Positions 35,499 to 45,352 of a stretch of 64,000 nucleotides of DNA are shown in pieces. Position numbers and translations under genes: made by a program. The DNA is from Wenyingzhuangia sp. 2_MG-2023 (GTDB lineage Bacteria > Bacteroidota > Bacteroidia > Flavobacteriales > Flavobacteriaceae). The stretch covers positions 27,012 to 91,011 of the forward strand of contig NZ_JAUOSB010000012.1 in assembly GCF_030548295.1 (NCBI RefSeq), given 5' to 3'. Position 1 is the stretch's first letter; every line of letters starts with the position of its first letter. Under the pieces are notes generated by a model. It saw only the letters and a list, made by a program, of their open reading frames with translations, was not told the origin of the DNA and searched no databases.

Positions 35499-38477
35499 CT
35501 ATTTTTTTACAATTTTAATATTGATAGGCTTGTCAAGAAAAATTTTAGCCAAATAAACCCCCTTAGCTACATCTTTTATATTCATTTCAACTTTTCCTGA
35601 TATTACAGAGTATACTTTTGAAGTTATTAATTGAGATTGTATATTGTATAAATTTACCAAAACCTCTTTTTCTGAGATAGGCAACACAAACTCAACATCA
35701 CCTTCCGTAGGATTTGGATACGCTTTAATATACCCAGAAAAATCAATATTTTTTAATAAGTCTCCTTCGCAAGCCACACTAGATTTTACTTGGACTAAAT
35801 CTCCTTGATTAACTTCTAGAGAAAATGAGTTAGAATAGGTTTCATATACGTTTTCTCCATTAACAGATACATTAAAAGGAGCCGTCCCGCTCTCTAATTC
35901 AACCAAAATTTTATTAGAAGTTAATGACGATTTACCAGTTACTGTAGGTGCTTCTTCAACTTTTAAGCTATAACACTGATTAAAAGCTGTACCCGTAATA
36001 GAAATACACATATTGTAAGTATCTGGAGTAATATTTTCTAATGTCAATTCTTTCGTAAAATTGGTATCGGTACCATTAAAATTAACATTGTAATTTTGTT
36101 CAACATCTGCAACAATAGTGATTTTACCATTATTTTTATCAACACAAGTTTCGCTATTCACAGTAATTGTAAATTTATTATCTTCTGGGGTTTTCTCTCT
36201 AACTTCTAACAACAGAACATCCTCAGGACTCATTTCAAAACTAGTGTTTAGTTTTTCTCCAGTAAGAAGATTCTTACAGATAATAGGATTTGTGACTCCT
36301 CTCAAACCTAAGGTTATTGATGCTCGTGTTTTTCCGATGTTAACAATAGATATTATTTCTTCACCCTTCGAACTCGTATAAGACCTCCAGACACAACCTT
36401 TTAAATTTAGATCATTCGTTTCTGTTAATGTTATATTAGGTAATCTTTGTTTTGTCGTAACTACGTTCTTTGCTTTGACAGCAAAATCTGAAACTGAAGA
36501 TGCAGAGATAATAACACCTCCGCTGTTCGTATTTAAGGTAGCACTTCGAGTTCTACCATACTCATTTTTTTTAAGACTTACGGCATCCACAATAATGGTT
36601 CCTCCAGCATCCAAATAGCCTTGTAAAGCATTAAATTCATTATCTGTCACAAAATCAGTTTTATAGACTAGAATAGCATCCCAAAGTGAATTGTTTTGTT
36701 TCTTTATGATATTTTCAGTAGCAAAACCAATTGAAATTCCATCAAAAAATAAGGATTCATACAAATGAAACGTGTCATTCATACTTTCATCTCTATTGAT
36801 TGGCGTAGTATTGGTATTAAATATTCTAATAGGCTTTCTTACATTCTGTAAAGCTGTGATATGTTCAGAATGTGCGTTTAAATCAATAATAGTTGCTTCA
36901 ACAGCATTTACAATTCTTGGTTGTTGATTGTTAGAGCCTGCATATCCATTTCCAGCTTGAGGTTTAATAGACATTACGCCATTGCTATCTTCTTGTCTAG
37001 CCCAAAGCCATGTTTGCACCACATTAAGACCTTGAACATAAGCCAACCAATAGGTCATTCTTGCATAAGATGGTGCAAGGTGTAAATCTCTAAAACGGGT
37101 GGTAGAAAGAAAATGCCCTTCAGAATTAAAATTTATTTTATTTGGGCTTACAGATTTAAAAAAATCATAAGACATACACATTTCTCTCCATTCAAAGTTG
37201 TAACGCGCTTCCCAATCTTGAGTTGAACCCCACATATATGCATTATGAGAACCGGCATCATTACCAATAATACCACTTAAATCTGTAAGTGCTTCCATAT
37301 CCAAACCATGATCCCTTTTATTTCCAGACCACATTCCGGGTATTAATTTTAAGTGCACTTTAGCCTCTGGATCGTGTTTTTGAATCTCATCTTTTAAGAA
37401 TTGATACCATTCAGTTACTCTATCCATATTAAAACGCTGCCAATCATACCATTTCGGAGTACCTTGTAATGCTTTCTCTATAGGGATGTCAATAACGATA
37501 TCGTTAAAGTCACTAAAGCTAGTCCCCCATAAACTGTTGACATCCGCAATTGAATTGTGCTTGTTTTGTAACCAAGTTCTAAATTTAACTTTGGAGTATT
37601 CTGACACTGGTCCAGAAGCCCAAACTGTTTTTGAGCCATCTTTCGTAGTAATAAAATGAGGTTCGTTACACAGCATGTATCCTAAATCTGAATACTTTTT
37701 TCCAGCCATTAAGGGTACAGTACCTTCTAAAAGAAAACTTTGCATTTCTCGTGCTCCAGGATTATCAATATCGTAGGCTGTAAACGTATCTTCACGCATT
37801 TTAAAACCAGGTCCATATTTAGATTCCGCCCAACCAGGTACTCCTTTATGATTTAGAAAAACAAACCCAAATGTGTGATCAGTTTTCCCATTAATCTCAG
37901 CTAGTAGATCTGATTTTATAGCACCTGAACTATTATACACATCATTTGGAGTCATAAAAACACCATCTTTATTTCCAAAAAACTCTGTCAGTTTTGGGAT
38001 AGAAGGTTTCCAAGAATAATCATTCATAAAAACAGGTTTTCCTTGATATAAAATTTTATTCCCACTAATGGAAACATCAGCCCAATCTACTTTTAGGCTA
38101 GGTTTTCTAATAATTTCACCATTGATTAATTTATTTATAGTTAAAATTGCCTCATCCAACATTAAAATAACTTCGCTACGTTCATAATCAGGAAGTTCGG
38201 CAGCTAAAGTAGATGCGTTGTTTTTATAGATGGGTACTTTGCTATAAAACTCTGTATTTATTGTAGTATTGTTTTCGTCCCAATTGGCATATTCTAAAAA
38301 TACTTGTGCTGTTCTAGTGGTCATTTTTTCCTTTAAAACATCTATATCATTATTTTCTGCTTGTTTAATTAACAATTCTAATTCAGCTATTTTAGTAATA
38401 GCCGTATGTTCTAACTGTGCAAAACAAGAGTGTTGCATATACAGGAACAGAACAAATAAAATTTGTTTTGTTTTCAT
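35499..38477 (-). CDS. Clan GH-A (GH42/GH50-like) glycoside hydrolase with type IX sorting domain
   Basis: The 992-residue secreted protein has a signal peptide (to about 20), a helical N-terminal segment (about 25-110) and a TIM barrel (about 130-560). GYMLCNEPHF supplies the acid/base Glu (about 271) and NFNSEGHFLSTT is the likely nucleophile (Glu about 452). WDAILVYKTDFVTDNEFNALQ to DAGGTIIVDA resembles the trimer-type domain of GH42 enzymes. Two Ig-like domains and a type IX sorting tail (AYPNPTEGDVEFVLP to the Lys-Lys end) follow, so it should be cell-surface exposed. GH42/GH50-type enzymes act on galactans, including agars, but I cannot assign a family firmly. It is the first enzyme gene after the terminator-like hairpin at 38525. 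Confidence 0.82.
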   Translation of the reverse strand: MKTKQILFVLFLYMQHSCFAQLEHTAITKIAELELLIKQAENNDIDVLKEKMTTRTAQVFLEYANWDENNTTINTEFYSKVPIYKNNASTLAAELPDYERSEVILMLDEAILTINKLINGEIIRKPSLKVDWADVSISGNKILYQGKPVFMNDYSWKPSIPKLTEFFGNKDGVFMTPNDVYNSSGAIKSDLLAEINGKTDHTFGFVFLNHKGVPGWAESKYGPGFKMREDTFTAYDIDNPGAREMQSFLLEGTVPLMAGKKYSDLGYMLCNEPHFITTKDGSKTVWASGPVSEYSKVKFRTWLQNKHNSIADVNSLWGTSFSDFNDIVIDIPIEKALQGTPKWYDWQRFNMDRVTEWYQFLKDEIQKHDPEAKVHLKLIPGMWSGNKRDHGLDMEALTDLSGIIGNDAGSHNAYMWGSTQDWEARYNFEWREMCMSYDFFKSVSPNKINFNSEGHFLSTTRFRDLHLAPSYARMTYWLAYVQGLNVVQTWLWARQEDSNGVMSIKPQAGNGYAGSNNQQPRIVNAVEATIIDLNAHSEHITALQNVRKPIRIFNTNTTPINRDESMNDTFHLYESLFFDGISIGFATENIIKKQNNSLWDAILVYKTDFVTDNEFNALQGYLDAGGTIIVDAVSLKKNEYGRTRSATLNTNSGGVIISASSVSDFAVKAKNVVTTKQRLPNITLTETNDLNLKGCVWRSYTSSKGEEIISIVNIGKTRASITLGLRGVTNPIICKNLLTGEKLNTSFEMSPEDVLLLEVREKTPEDNKFTITVNSETCVDKNNGKITIVADVEQNYNVNFNGTDTNFTKELTLENITPDTYNMCISITGTAFNQCYSLKVEEAPTVTGKSSLTSNKILVELESGTAPFNVSVNGENVYETYSNSFSLEVNQGDLVQVKSSVACEGDLLKNIDFSGYIKAYPNPTEGDVEFVLPISEKEVLVNLYNIQSQLITSKVYSVISGKVEMNIKDVAKGVYLAKIFLDKPINIKIVKK

Positions 38478-38524
38478 TTTATTAATATTTTAAGAGTATC
38501 ATCTATTTTATTTTTTTATTTAAA

Positions 38525-38549
38525 AGGCTACTGTTTAAAACAGTAGCCT
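38525..38549 (-). terminator. Intra-operon terminator/attenuator between glycan-binding protein and enzyme genes
   Basis: AGGCTACTG pairs with CAGTAGCCT across a 7-nt loop, and on the minus strand the stem is followed by TTTT and an AT-rich run. It lies 28 bp beyond the stop of the glycan-binding lipoprotein and 48 bp ahead of the next start. It may reduce read-through from the susCD genes into the enzyme genes. Confidence 0.75.
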
Positions 38550-38576
38550 AAAAAACCATTTACTAAAACCTACTAA

Positions 38577-40241
38577 CTAAATTCTTTTTTCTAAAAGCAC
38601 CCAAGACAACTCATCCAAATACATTACTTGTTGACCAACAACACCTGGATTCTCTGCTTTATTTACAGTCAAATTGTATTGTCCGCCAGCAGAAATTCCG
38701 CTTGGCTCTGGAACTTCAACAATTTGGCTAATTTCAACCCATTCTCCTCTTGGTAGGGTTTCAATATCCCAATCTAAACGTCCTACTGGTGTTGTATTGA
38801 AGAAACCTTTCATTGTGTTTCCTGCCTCTAAATATACTTTATAAGATACTTTATAACTCCCTGGAACAACTCCTTGAAAACTATATCCTGTAATTGTTAT
38901 ATCAACATCTACCCCAGAAGGAGGTGTACTATATTTTAAAGAAGCTTCTCCAGAACTAAACTTTTCCATAGTTCTATTAAAATATGCAAAAGGCACATTT
39001 TTATTACCTACCCAAAACCCATTTAACCCTGCATTTTTGGCATTCGGATTATTATGAACAGTTTCAAAACTCCATTTAGGATCATTAATAATATTACCTC
39101 CTAATGCTATACTTACTTGTTTTGGTCCAAATGGCTCTAATACTCTTGTATCTACAGAAGTAATACCACCACCTGTATAAGAAACTGTTATTTCATCTGT
39201 ATTATATACCGTTTCGGATAGTACTAAATTTATTTGGGTAGCATCAGTACTATTAATTGTTGCTGACAAAACAGGAATATCTTGATTAAATTCTGATTCA
39301 TTATTAACAACATGTACTTTAAAATTTCCTTCTTCATTTAAAAAAGGTTCAATTTCTCCAGTAACACCAAATGTAATAGAGTCGTCATTATTTTGTTTTA
39401 TTCCTCCTGCTTCATTAAAAACAAAAGGTTGGCTTGACGGAATTACTTCTATTATTAAAGGAATTAATTTTGTTTGTTTTTCATCAGGAACTTCATCTCC
39501 TTCTCTAATTGATTGAATTTGCCCTGCAGTAAATTTACCTAAAGAAAAATATCCAATATCAATAGAACTTTCAGTAGATTTATTAGGTTTTCCTTTTGGA
39601 AGACTCCATGCTCTAGAAGTTGGTCTATCTTCCGTAGTTAAATCTACATATGTTAAGGCATCCCCTGCTTCTACTTGTATTACAGGCCATGTACTTTCAT
39701 CTTCAATCAAAACATTAGAATCCGCTAAAACATTAATAAGTTCATTACCGTTCTTATCTAATACTTTAAATGCTGGTTTTAAAGGACCATATACATCTAT
39801 TTCCCAAGTGTTTTCTATCACCCAAACTCCATCTTCTTTAAAAGCAGGTATAGGTTCACTTCCAAAATAAGCCAAAGAATCTTTAAACGTATTTCTTAGT
39901 TTTACCTTATTAACTCCTTTGTTTAAGAATAACACATGAGCATCTTTATTAGTGCTTGTTAAATCTAATTCTTTGTTTATAAATAGCTCTAGTGAATCTT
40001 TTTCTCCAAATCCTGGGTATAAATATTTATTTCCTTCTTCTATAAAAAACATGTGAGATAATGCTCCTTGAGACAGATCTCTAAAAGAAAAAGTTCCTCC
40101 TAATTTTACAACTTGTGCTGCACCTGGTCTTGTATTCATTGACCATGTTACATCTTGAAAATCTGGTGGTAAAATTTCTTCTTCACACCCATATATGAAA
40201 ACAAGGGTAAAAATGATTAGTATATTTTTAATTTTTCTCAT
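38577..40241 (-). CDS. Surface glycan-binding lipoprotein (SusE/F position) of PUL2
   Basis: This lipoprotein of 554 residues has a signal ending in FIYGCEEEILPPDF; Cys19 is followed by acidic residues as in surface-exported proteins. An N-terminal PKD-like region (VTWSMNTRPGAAQVVKLGGTF) leads into several beta-sandwich domains, and the C-terminal domain (about 400-554, NAGLNGFWVGNKNVPFAYFNR to YLDELSWVLLEKRI) looks like a jelly-roll carbohydrate-binding module. I use the ATG at 40239-40241 because it gives a clean lipoprotein signal and no overlap with susD. The longer ATG at 40286 would add 15 residues and overlap susD. It stands third in the operon after susD, the usual SGBP position. I do not recognise a named family with certainty. 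Confidence 0.88.
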   Translation of the reverse strand: MRKIKNILIIFTLVFIYGCEEEILPPDFQDVTWSMNTRPGAAQVVKLGGTFSFRDLSQGALSHMFFIEEGNKYLYPGFGEKDSLELFINKELDLTSTNKDAHVLFLNKGVNKVKLRNTFKDSLAYFGSEPIPAFKEDGVWVIENTWEIDVYGPLKPAFKVLDKNGNELINVLADSNVLIEDESTWPVIQVEAGDALTYVDLTTEDRPTSRAWSLPKGKPNKSTESSIDIGYFSLGKFTAGQIQSIREGDEVPDEKQTKLIPLIIEVIPSSQPFVFNEAGGIKQNNDDSITFGVTGEIEPFLNEEGNFKVHVVNNESEFNQDIPVLSATINSTDATQINLVLSETVYNTDEITVSYTGGGITSVDTRVLEPFGPKQVSIALGGNIINDPKWSFETVHNNPNAKNAGLNGFWVGNKNVPFAYFNRTMEKFSSGEASLKYSTPPSGVDVDITITGYSFQGVVPGSYKVSYKVYLEAGNTMKGFFNTTPVGRLDWDIETLPRGEWVEISQIVEVPEPSGISAGGQYNLTVNKAENPGVVGQQVMYLDELSWVLLEKRI

Positions 40242-40254
40242 CTTGCTTAGTTTA

Positions 40255-42042
40255 TTAGTTAATATTTGGATTACTTCTAACTTCACTTAGAGGAATAGGA
40301 TAATAATCGTGTAGTTCTGGTTTATAGTTCTTAGCTGCTTCATCATATTCATAATCAATCACATTTAAACCTGAAGCACTAGGTGTAACAGGTACTTCGC
40401 TTACAGATGAATTAACTCTTGATTTACTTTGTGTACCATCCAACTGGGTTACTGTAACTGTTTTTGCATAAAAAGTTTTTGCTGATAATCGCTCGTAATT
40501 TTCTTTAATAATCCCCCATCTTCTTAAATCATTCCAACGAATCTGATGTCCTTCTAAAGATAACTCCAAAGGCTTTTCTACATACATTAAACGTTCCATT
40601 AAACTAGTTTCATCATAAACCTGATTATCAAAAGTGGAACTTGGCCATTTTGGATTAGGCTCTCCAAGTAAACGAAGTGCCCAACGATATCTTACTGCAT
40701 TTATTAGTTCTAATGCCCCTGAAACATTACCTGTTTTAATAAAACATTCTGCCTGCATTAAATACACATCCGCTAATCTATTTACAACAATATTTTTACC
40801 TGATGCTCTAGAACCTCTCGGATCTAGTCCTCCTTCTCCAGTTCCTATATCATGATTTGTATATTTTTTATATCTTCCAAATCCCCAACTAAAATCACCT
40901 AACTGAACTTTTACTCCTGTTACATTTCCATAATACAAATGAATAGGATCGTTATCATCAACAATTGCAATCATAGAAGATGTTCTTAAAGAAACTGAAC
41001 GAGTTATAAAATCACCTGGAGAATTAGGATCTTCATATTGATTTCTAGGATCTGCATAATCCATTTCATCTGTTTTATACTCATTAATCAACCATGCTGG
41101 CACATTAGGACCTGTATTATCGGTTGTTTTTACCGCTAGTTGATTTGTTAACACATTTTGGCTCCAAACACCTATATCAGTTCTATAATCATTGGTATAA
41201 TTCAATTCAAATATAGACTCCTCATTAAACTCTCCTGCATTCGTAAAAAGCAAACTTACATCTTCTACCAACTTATAAACACCACTATTAATTACACTAT
41301 TAAAATATGGAATAGCAAAGACATAGTCTTTTTCATAAAGGTAGCTGGTTCCTATAATAGTGGCTGCAGCACCTTTGGTTATTCTTCCAGCATTATCTTC
41401 AGGGTTATTATATTTTTCAGGTAAATTTTCAAAAGCATACACTAAATCATCTCTAAAGAAATCTAACACCTCCTCTGAAGAAGACAAAGGCAATTCAAAA
41501 TCTTCTGTAGCCACAGGCACTTTATTACGAATAATGATACTTCCATTATTAAAAGATGAATGTAAATAGAAATGCCCTAGTCCTCTAAGAAATCTTGCTT
41601 GTCCCATTTGTAACTTCCATAGTTCTAATTCTTCTTCTACAAGCGTATTCTCTATTCTTTCAAGCGCTTCAATTACCTGATTGGCTCTAAAAATAACTTT
41701 ATAACAAGCATCCCATTTATTTTGTATTAACCCATCGCTACTTGTATATGTTTGTTCATAAACAGTTCTCAAACCATCGTTATTAGATACAGGTCTCCCA
41801 TAACCTGGCCATCCCATATCAGCTCTTATTCCTTCATTAAGGATTCCTAATACATTTTCATCTAACATTGCATTATAAGCTGCAGCTAAACCAGAATCTG
41901 TATCTTTTAAATTTTTCCAAAATGAACTCTTTGAAAGATTGTTTGGGTTTATTTCTGTTAAACTTTCATCATCACAGGCTGCCAATAAAAAAGCAGCTAT
42001 AAAAATTAATAACGTATGTCTAATTATAGATTTTTTCATCAT
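40255..42042 (-). CDS. SusD/RagB-family glycan-binding lipoprotein of PUL2
   Basis: The 595-residue protein has a lipobox (LLAACDDES, Cys23, acidic residues following) and SusD landmarks: QMGQARFLRGLGHFYLHSSF near residue 160, VVNRLADVYLMQAECFIKTG, and PLELSLEGHQIRWNDLRRWG. The C-terminus (YYPIPLSEVRSNPNIN) is typical. It pairs with the SusC encoded 9 bp upstream and should bind the PUL2 polysaccharide at the cell surface. It is slightly longer than the PUL1 SusD (543) and clearly divergent from it, in keeping with a different glycan. Confidence 0.96.
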   Translation of the reverse strand: MMKKSIIRHTLLIFIAAFLLAACDDESLTEINPNNLSKSSFWKNLKDTDSGLAAAYNAMLDENVLGILNEGIRADMGWPGYGRPVSNNDGLRTVYEQTYTSSDGLIQNKWDACYKVIFRANQVIEALERIENTLVEEELELWKLQMGQARFLRGLGHFYLHSSFNNGSIIIRNKVPVATEDFELPLSSSEEVLDFFRDDLVYAFENLPEKYNNPEDNAGRITKGAAATIIGTSYLYEKDYVFAIPYFNSVINSGVYKLVEDVSLLFTNAGEFNEESIFELNYTNDYRTDIGVWSQNVLTNQLAVKTTDNTGPNVPAWLINEYKTDEMDYADPRNQYEDPNSPGDFITRSVSLRTSSMIAIVDDNDPIHLYYGNVTGVKVQLGDFSWGFGRYKKYTNHDIGTGEGGLDPRGSRASGKNIVVNRLADVYLMQAECFIKTGNVSGALELINAVRYRWALRLLGEPNPKWPSSTFDNQVYDETSLMERLMYVEKPLELSLEGHQIRWNDLRRWGIIKENYERLSAKTFYAKTVTVTQLDGTQSKSRVNSSVSEVPVTPSASGLNVIDYEYDEAAKNYKPELHDYYPIPLSEVRSNPNIN

Positions 42043-42051
42043 TCTTATTTT

Positions 42052-45000
42052 TTAAAAATTTAAATTTAATCCTGCCAAATATTGAGAGGTTATTGGATAA
42101 TTACCTTTATCTAAACCTCTACTACTAATTCCACCACCAATCTCAGGATCATATCCAGTGTACTTTGTTAGTGTTATTGGATTTTGAGCAGAGACATAGA
42201 ATCTTAATCTACTAACACCTAGGTTTTTAATTATTTTTTTAGAAAGACTATATCCTAATGTAACTTGTTTCAACCTTAAATAATCTCCTTTTTCTAGCCA
42301 TTGATCTGTATGTCCTCTATAGTTAGGGTGATTTTTAGAAATACCTCTAAAAGCAGGGATGTTAGATGTTAGGTTTGCTTGTGACCATTGATAAACCAAG
42401 TCTTCATGTCTACCGTATGCATAAGCAGTTGCCTTAGATCCATTCATTATTTCATGACCAAGTGCTGCATACCAATTCATAGACATGTCAAACCCTTTAT
42501 AATCCATATTTAAACTGTAGCCTATTTCATATTCAGGTAATCCACTACCACTATAAATTCTATCTTCTTCACCTATAGAACCATTATCATCAGTATCTCT
42601 GTAAATTAAATCTCCTAATTTAGCTCCAGGATTTCCTAAGTTTTTATAAGCTTGTAATTGTTCGTCTGTTTTTATAATACCATCTGTAGGATACAAAAAG
42701 AAAGCACCTGCTTCATAACCTTCAGCCAAAGTAGTTACTAAAGAATTATTACGATCTCCATTAATTAAACCATTATCATTAGTAAAAGCAAAGCCACCTA
42801 AACCTTGTATTTTGGTAATTTTATTTTTATTAGTTGTAAAAGTTCCATTCATTCTTACATTAATCTTTTTTATTTTTGTACGGTAACCTAAAGCAACCTC
42901 TAGACCTTTATTAGTCATATTCCCTATATTTAAAGTTCTTTTAGAAGTACTTCCTGATGAACCTGGTATTGTTACGGGAAACAACATGTCTTTATTTGTC
43001 TTATGGTAATATTCTGCTACTAGTGTTATTTTATTCTTAAAAAAACCTAAATCAACACCTATATTTTTTTGAATAGAAGTTTCCCACTTTACTTCACTAT
43101 TTGCAAAACCAGTTTGTGTTGCACCATTAACAAGCTCTTGTTTACTATCTTTTCCAAAAACATAATCTATATTTGGTGTTATTACTGGACTATAACTATA
43201 GTCTCCAAAACTCTCATTCCCTACCTCTCCATAACTAGTTCTTAACTTAAAGTTATTTATAGAACTCTTTAAAGGTGCCCAAAAATATTCATCAGAAATA
43301 TTCCATGCTAAAGCTGTTGATGGAAAAATATGAGATCGATTTTCAGGTGAAAATCTAGAAGATGCATCACGTCTAACACTTGAACTTAACAGATATTTTC
43401 CTTTATAATTATATTGTAAACGAGTTATTACCCCTTGCAATTTATGACGTCTATCTGGTCCTGAATTTACATTTGGATTTTCACTAGTTCCATTCAATGT
43501 TTTAATTGAATTATTTAAAACTTTTGATCTACCTGCACTAAATTGTTCTGTATGATAGTCTTCAAAAGTAAATCCTCCCATAAGTATAAAATTGTGATCT
43601 TTTTTTATATTAAACTTATAGGTAGCATATGTATTAAAGCTTTGATTTTTTCGTTTTAGAGCAGAGTTACCTACACTACTACTTGATGAAGGACTTAAAT
43701 TTTTTCCATTAAAGGTTACAACTTCTCGAAAAGGATTAAAAGAATGTCCATAGTTACTACCTGTAGAATAACCATATAAGGCTGTTAGTTTTAAACCTTT
43801 AAACAATTCATAATTAATACTAAAATTTGTTTGAGTATTAACATCTTCCCTAGTTCTTTCATTTTCAAAACTCTCTAAAACCCAGCCTGTTCTATTAGTG
43901 TCATCATTTGCTCCATTTGTTTCAGTTACAATGACTTCGTCAGGTTTAATAGACAATAAATCTTGTCTATTAGGCTGATATCTAATAATTTGATTCACAA
44001 GTGCTCCTGGCGTAAAGTCTCTTTGCTCTGAACTGATTGAAACATTTGCTTTAATATCCAATTTCCCATGTTTATAAGTAGTATTAGCTCTTACATTAAA
44101 ACGTTCAAAATTTGATTTTACTAATGTTCCTTCCTTTTTAAACAAACCAGTAGTTACACTATAAGTAATATCTTTTGTTCCCCCAGACATATTCAGAGAT
44201 ACTGTTTTTACAGGTTGGTTATCAATTACAACATTCTTAAAAAAATTGGTATCGTATTGAAATTTATTTGTTGGAAATTCTCCCAAAAAAGGATTTTTAT
44301 CATCTGGAACTAGATTTGATCTTCTTTTCACAAGATCAAAATACGTCTGTTGATTTGCATTCATTAGTCTAGTTGGTGTACCATTTAAGTGTTGTATTCC
44401 GTAAGTTGCGTTTGCCCTTATAGACAAAGAACCAGCTTTTCCTTGTTTAGTTGTTATTAAAATAACCCCTGCAGCCCCTCTTGTTCCATAAATAGCTGTA
44501 GATGCAGCATCTTTTAATACATCAATTGTTTCAATTTCGTTAGGACTTATATGAGGATCTGAATCCTGAATTAAGCCATCTACAACGTAAAGTGGTGAGT
44601 TACTTCCTGCTACACTTGTAATACCTCTAATTAATATTTCTGAAGTTGCTCCAGGTTCACCAGAACTAGAAATAACATTTACACCCGCCATCTGCCCTTG
44701 TAAAGCAGTTCCTAAATCTGAAGTTACAATTTGTTCAATATCTTTAGCTTTTATACTAGAAACAGCACCCGTAACCTCCTTCTTTTTTATTGCACCATAA
44801 CCAATTACAACTACTTCATCTAAATCCTCTAGATTAGTCTGCATTTCTACATTTATTTCTCTTTTTGTCACTTTTATTAACTTAGGATTCATTCCTAAAT
44901 AACTAAATTTTAAAACATCTCCTATTTTAGCATTGATTGTGTAATTTCCATCAAAGTCTGATATAGTACCAATATTAGACCCTTTAATAACAACTGAAAC

Positions 45001-45150
45001 ACCTGGTATTGGCAAATTATCTTCCGAATTCATAATAGTTCCATTAACTCCTATTTTTTGAGCCTGTAATTGGAATCCAAAGACTAGGAACATCATCATT
45101 GTTAAATACAATAATCTTTTCCATTTTTTTTTGTAACAAAATAATTTCAT
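42052..45150 (-). CDS. SusC/RagA TonB-dependent transporter of PUL2
   Basis: The 1032-residue importer has an N-terminal signal (MMMFLVFGFQLQAQ), a carboxypeptidase-regulatory-like domain (about 35-110, NLPIPGVSVVIKGSNIGTIS), the SusC linker LDEVVVIGYGAIKKKEVTG, a plug with SPLYVVDGLIQDSD and STAIYGTRGAAGVILITTK, and a barrel ending LAGLNLNF. It has no STN domain, so it does not signal to a FecR. It is divergently transcribed from the membrane-anchored regulator at 45353. The 202-bp region between them should hold the control sites of the PUL2 operon, which runs from here to the sulfatase gene. Confidence 0.96.
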   Translation of the reverse strand: MKLFCYKKKWKRLLYLTMMMFLVFGFQLQAQKIGVNGTIMNSEDNLPIPGVSVVIKGSNIGTISDFDGNYTINAKIGDVLKFSYLGMNPKLIKVTKREINVEMQTNLEDLDEVVVIGYGAIKKKEVTGAVSSIKAKDIEQIVTSDLGTALQGQMAGVNVISSSGEPGATSEILIRGITSVAGSNSPLYVVDGLIQDSDPHISPNEIETIDVLKDAASTAIYGTRGAAGVILITTKQGKAGSLSIRANATYGIQHLNGTPTRLMNANQQTYFDLVKRRSNLVPDDKNPFLGEFPTNKFQYDTNFFKNVVIDNQPVKTVSLNMSGGTKDITYSVTTGLFKKEGTLVKSNFERFNVRANTTYKHGKLDIKANVSISSEQRDFTPGALVNQIIRYQPNRQDLLSIKPDEVIVTETNGANDDTNRTGWVLESFENERTREDVNTQTNFSINYELFKGLKLTALYGYSTGSNYGHSFNPFREVVTFNGKNLSPSSSSSVGNSALKRKNQSFNTYATYKFNIKKDHNFILMGGFTFEDYHTEQFSAGRSKVLNNSIKTLNGTSENPNVNSGPDRRHKLQGVITRLQYNYKGKYLLSSSVRRDASSRFSPENRSHIFPSTALAWNISDEYFWAPLKSSINNFKLRTSYGEVGNESFGDYSYSPVITPNIDYVFGKDSKQELVNGATQTGFANSEVKWETSIQKNIGVDLGFFKNKITLVAEYYHKTNKDMLFPVTIPGSSGSTSKRTLNIGNMTNKGLEVALGYRTKIKKINVRMNGTFTTNKNKITKIQGLGGFAFTNDNGLINGDRNNSLVTTLAEGYEAGAFFLYPTDGIIKTDEQLQAYKNLGNPGAKLGDLIYRDTDDNGSIGEEDRIYSGSGLPEYEIGYSLNMDYKGFDMSMNWYAALGHEIMNGSKATAYAYGRHEDLVYQWSQANLTSNIPAFRGISKNHPNYRGHTDQWLEKGDYLRLKQVTLGYSLSKKIIKNLGVSRLRFYVSAQNPITLTKYTGYDPEIGGGISSRGLDKGNYPITSQYLAGLNLNF

Positions 45151-45215
45151 GTTTTACGTTTTGGTTAGTTAAAATTCTTTTAATACTTAGTCAAAGTAAG
45201 TCTCCTAATAATACC

Positions 45216-45265
45216 ATAGTCCATTCTTACTTTTGAGTAGTTTTATTATCCAAAACTAGGACTAT
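45216..45265. promoter_or_regulatory. Inverted repeat in the divergent regulator-susC region, candidate operator
   Basis: ATAGTCC at 45216-45222 is inverted as GGACTAT at 45259-45265, with 36 bp between. It lies midway between susC and the divergent regulator gene. On the minus strand at about 45188-45200 there is a TTACTTTG, one mismatch from the TAnnTTTG box. The spacing and shortness of the repeat make this tentative. Confidence 0.3.
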
Positions 45266-45352
45266 TATTTATTTTTAATACATTTAACATTGAATTAACT
45301 GTACTTGTAACGGTTAATTCATTAGTAAAAAAACAACAAAACTCCAGTAAAA

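Noticed and set aside
40242..40286. Longer start of the PUL2 glycan-binding lipoprotein
   Set aside because: The downstream ATG at 40241 gives a clean lipoprotein signal without overlapping susD.
25664..45150. PUL2 as an ulvan locus
   Set aside because: GH105, GH2 and sulfatase fit ulvan, but no GH78 rhamnosidase or clear ulvan-lyase family is seen, so I left the substrate open.
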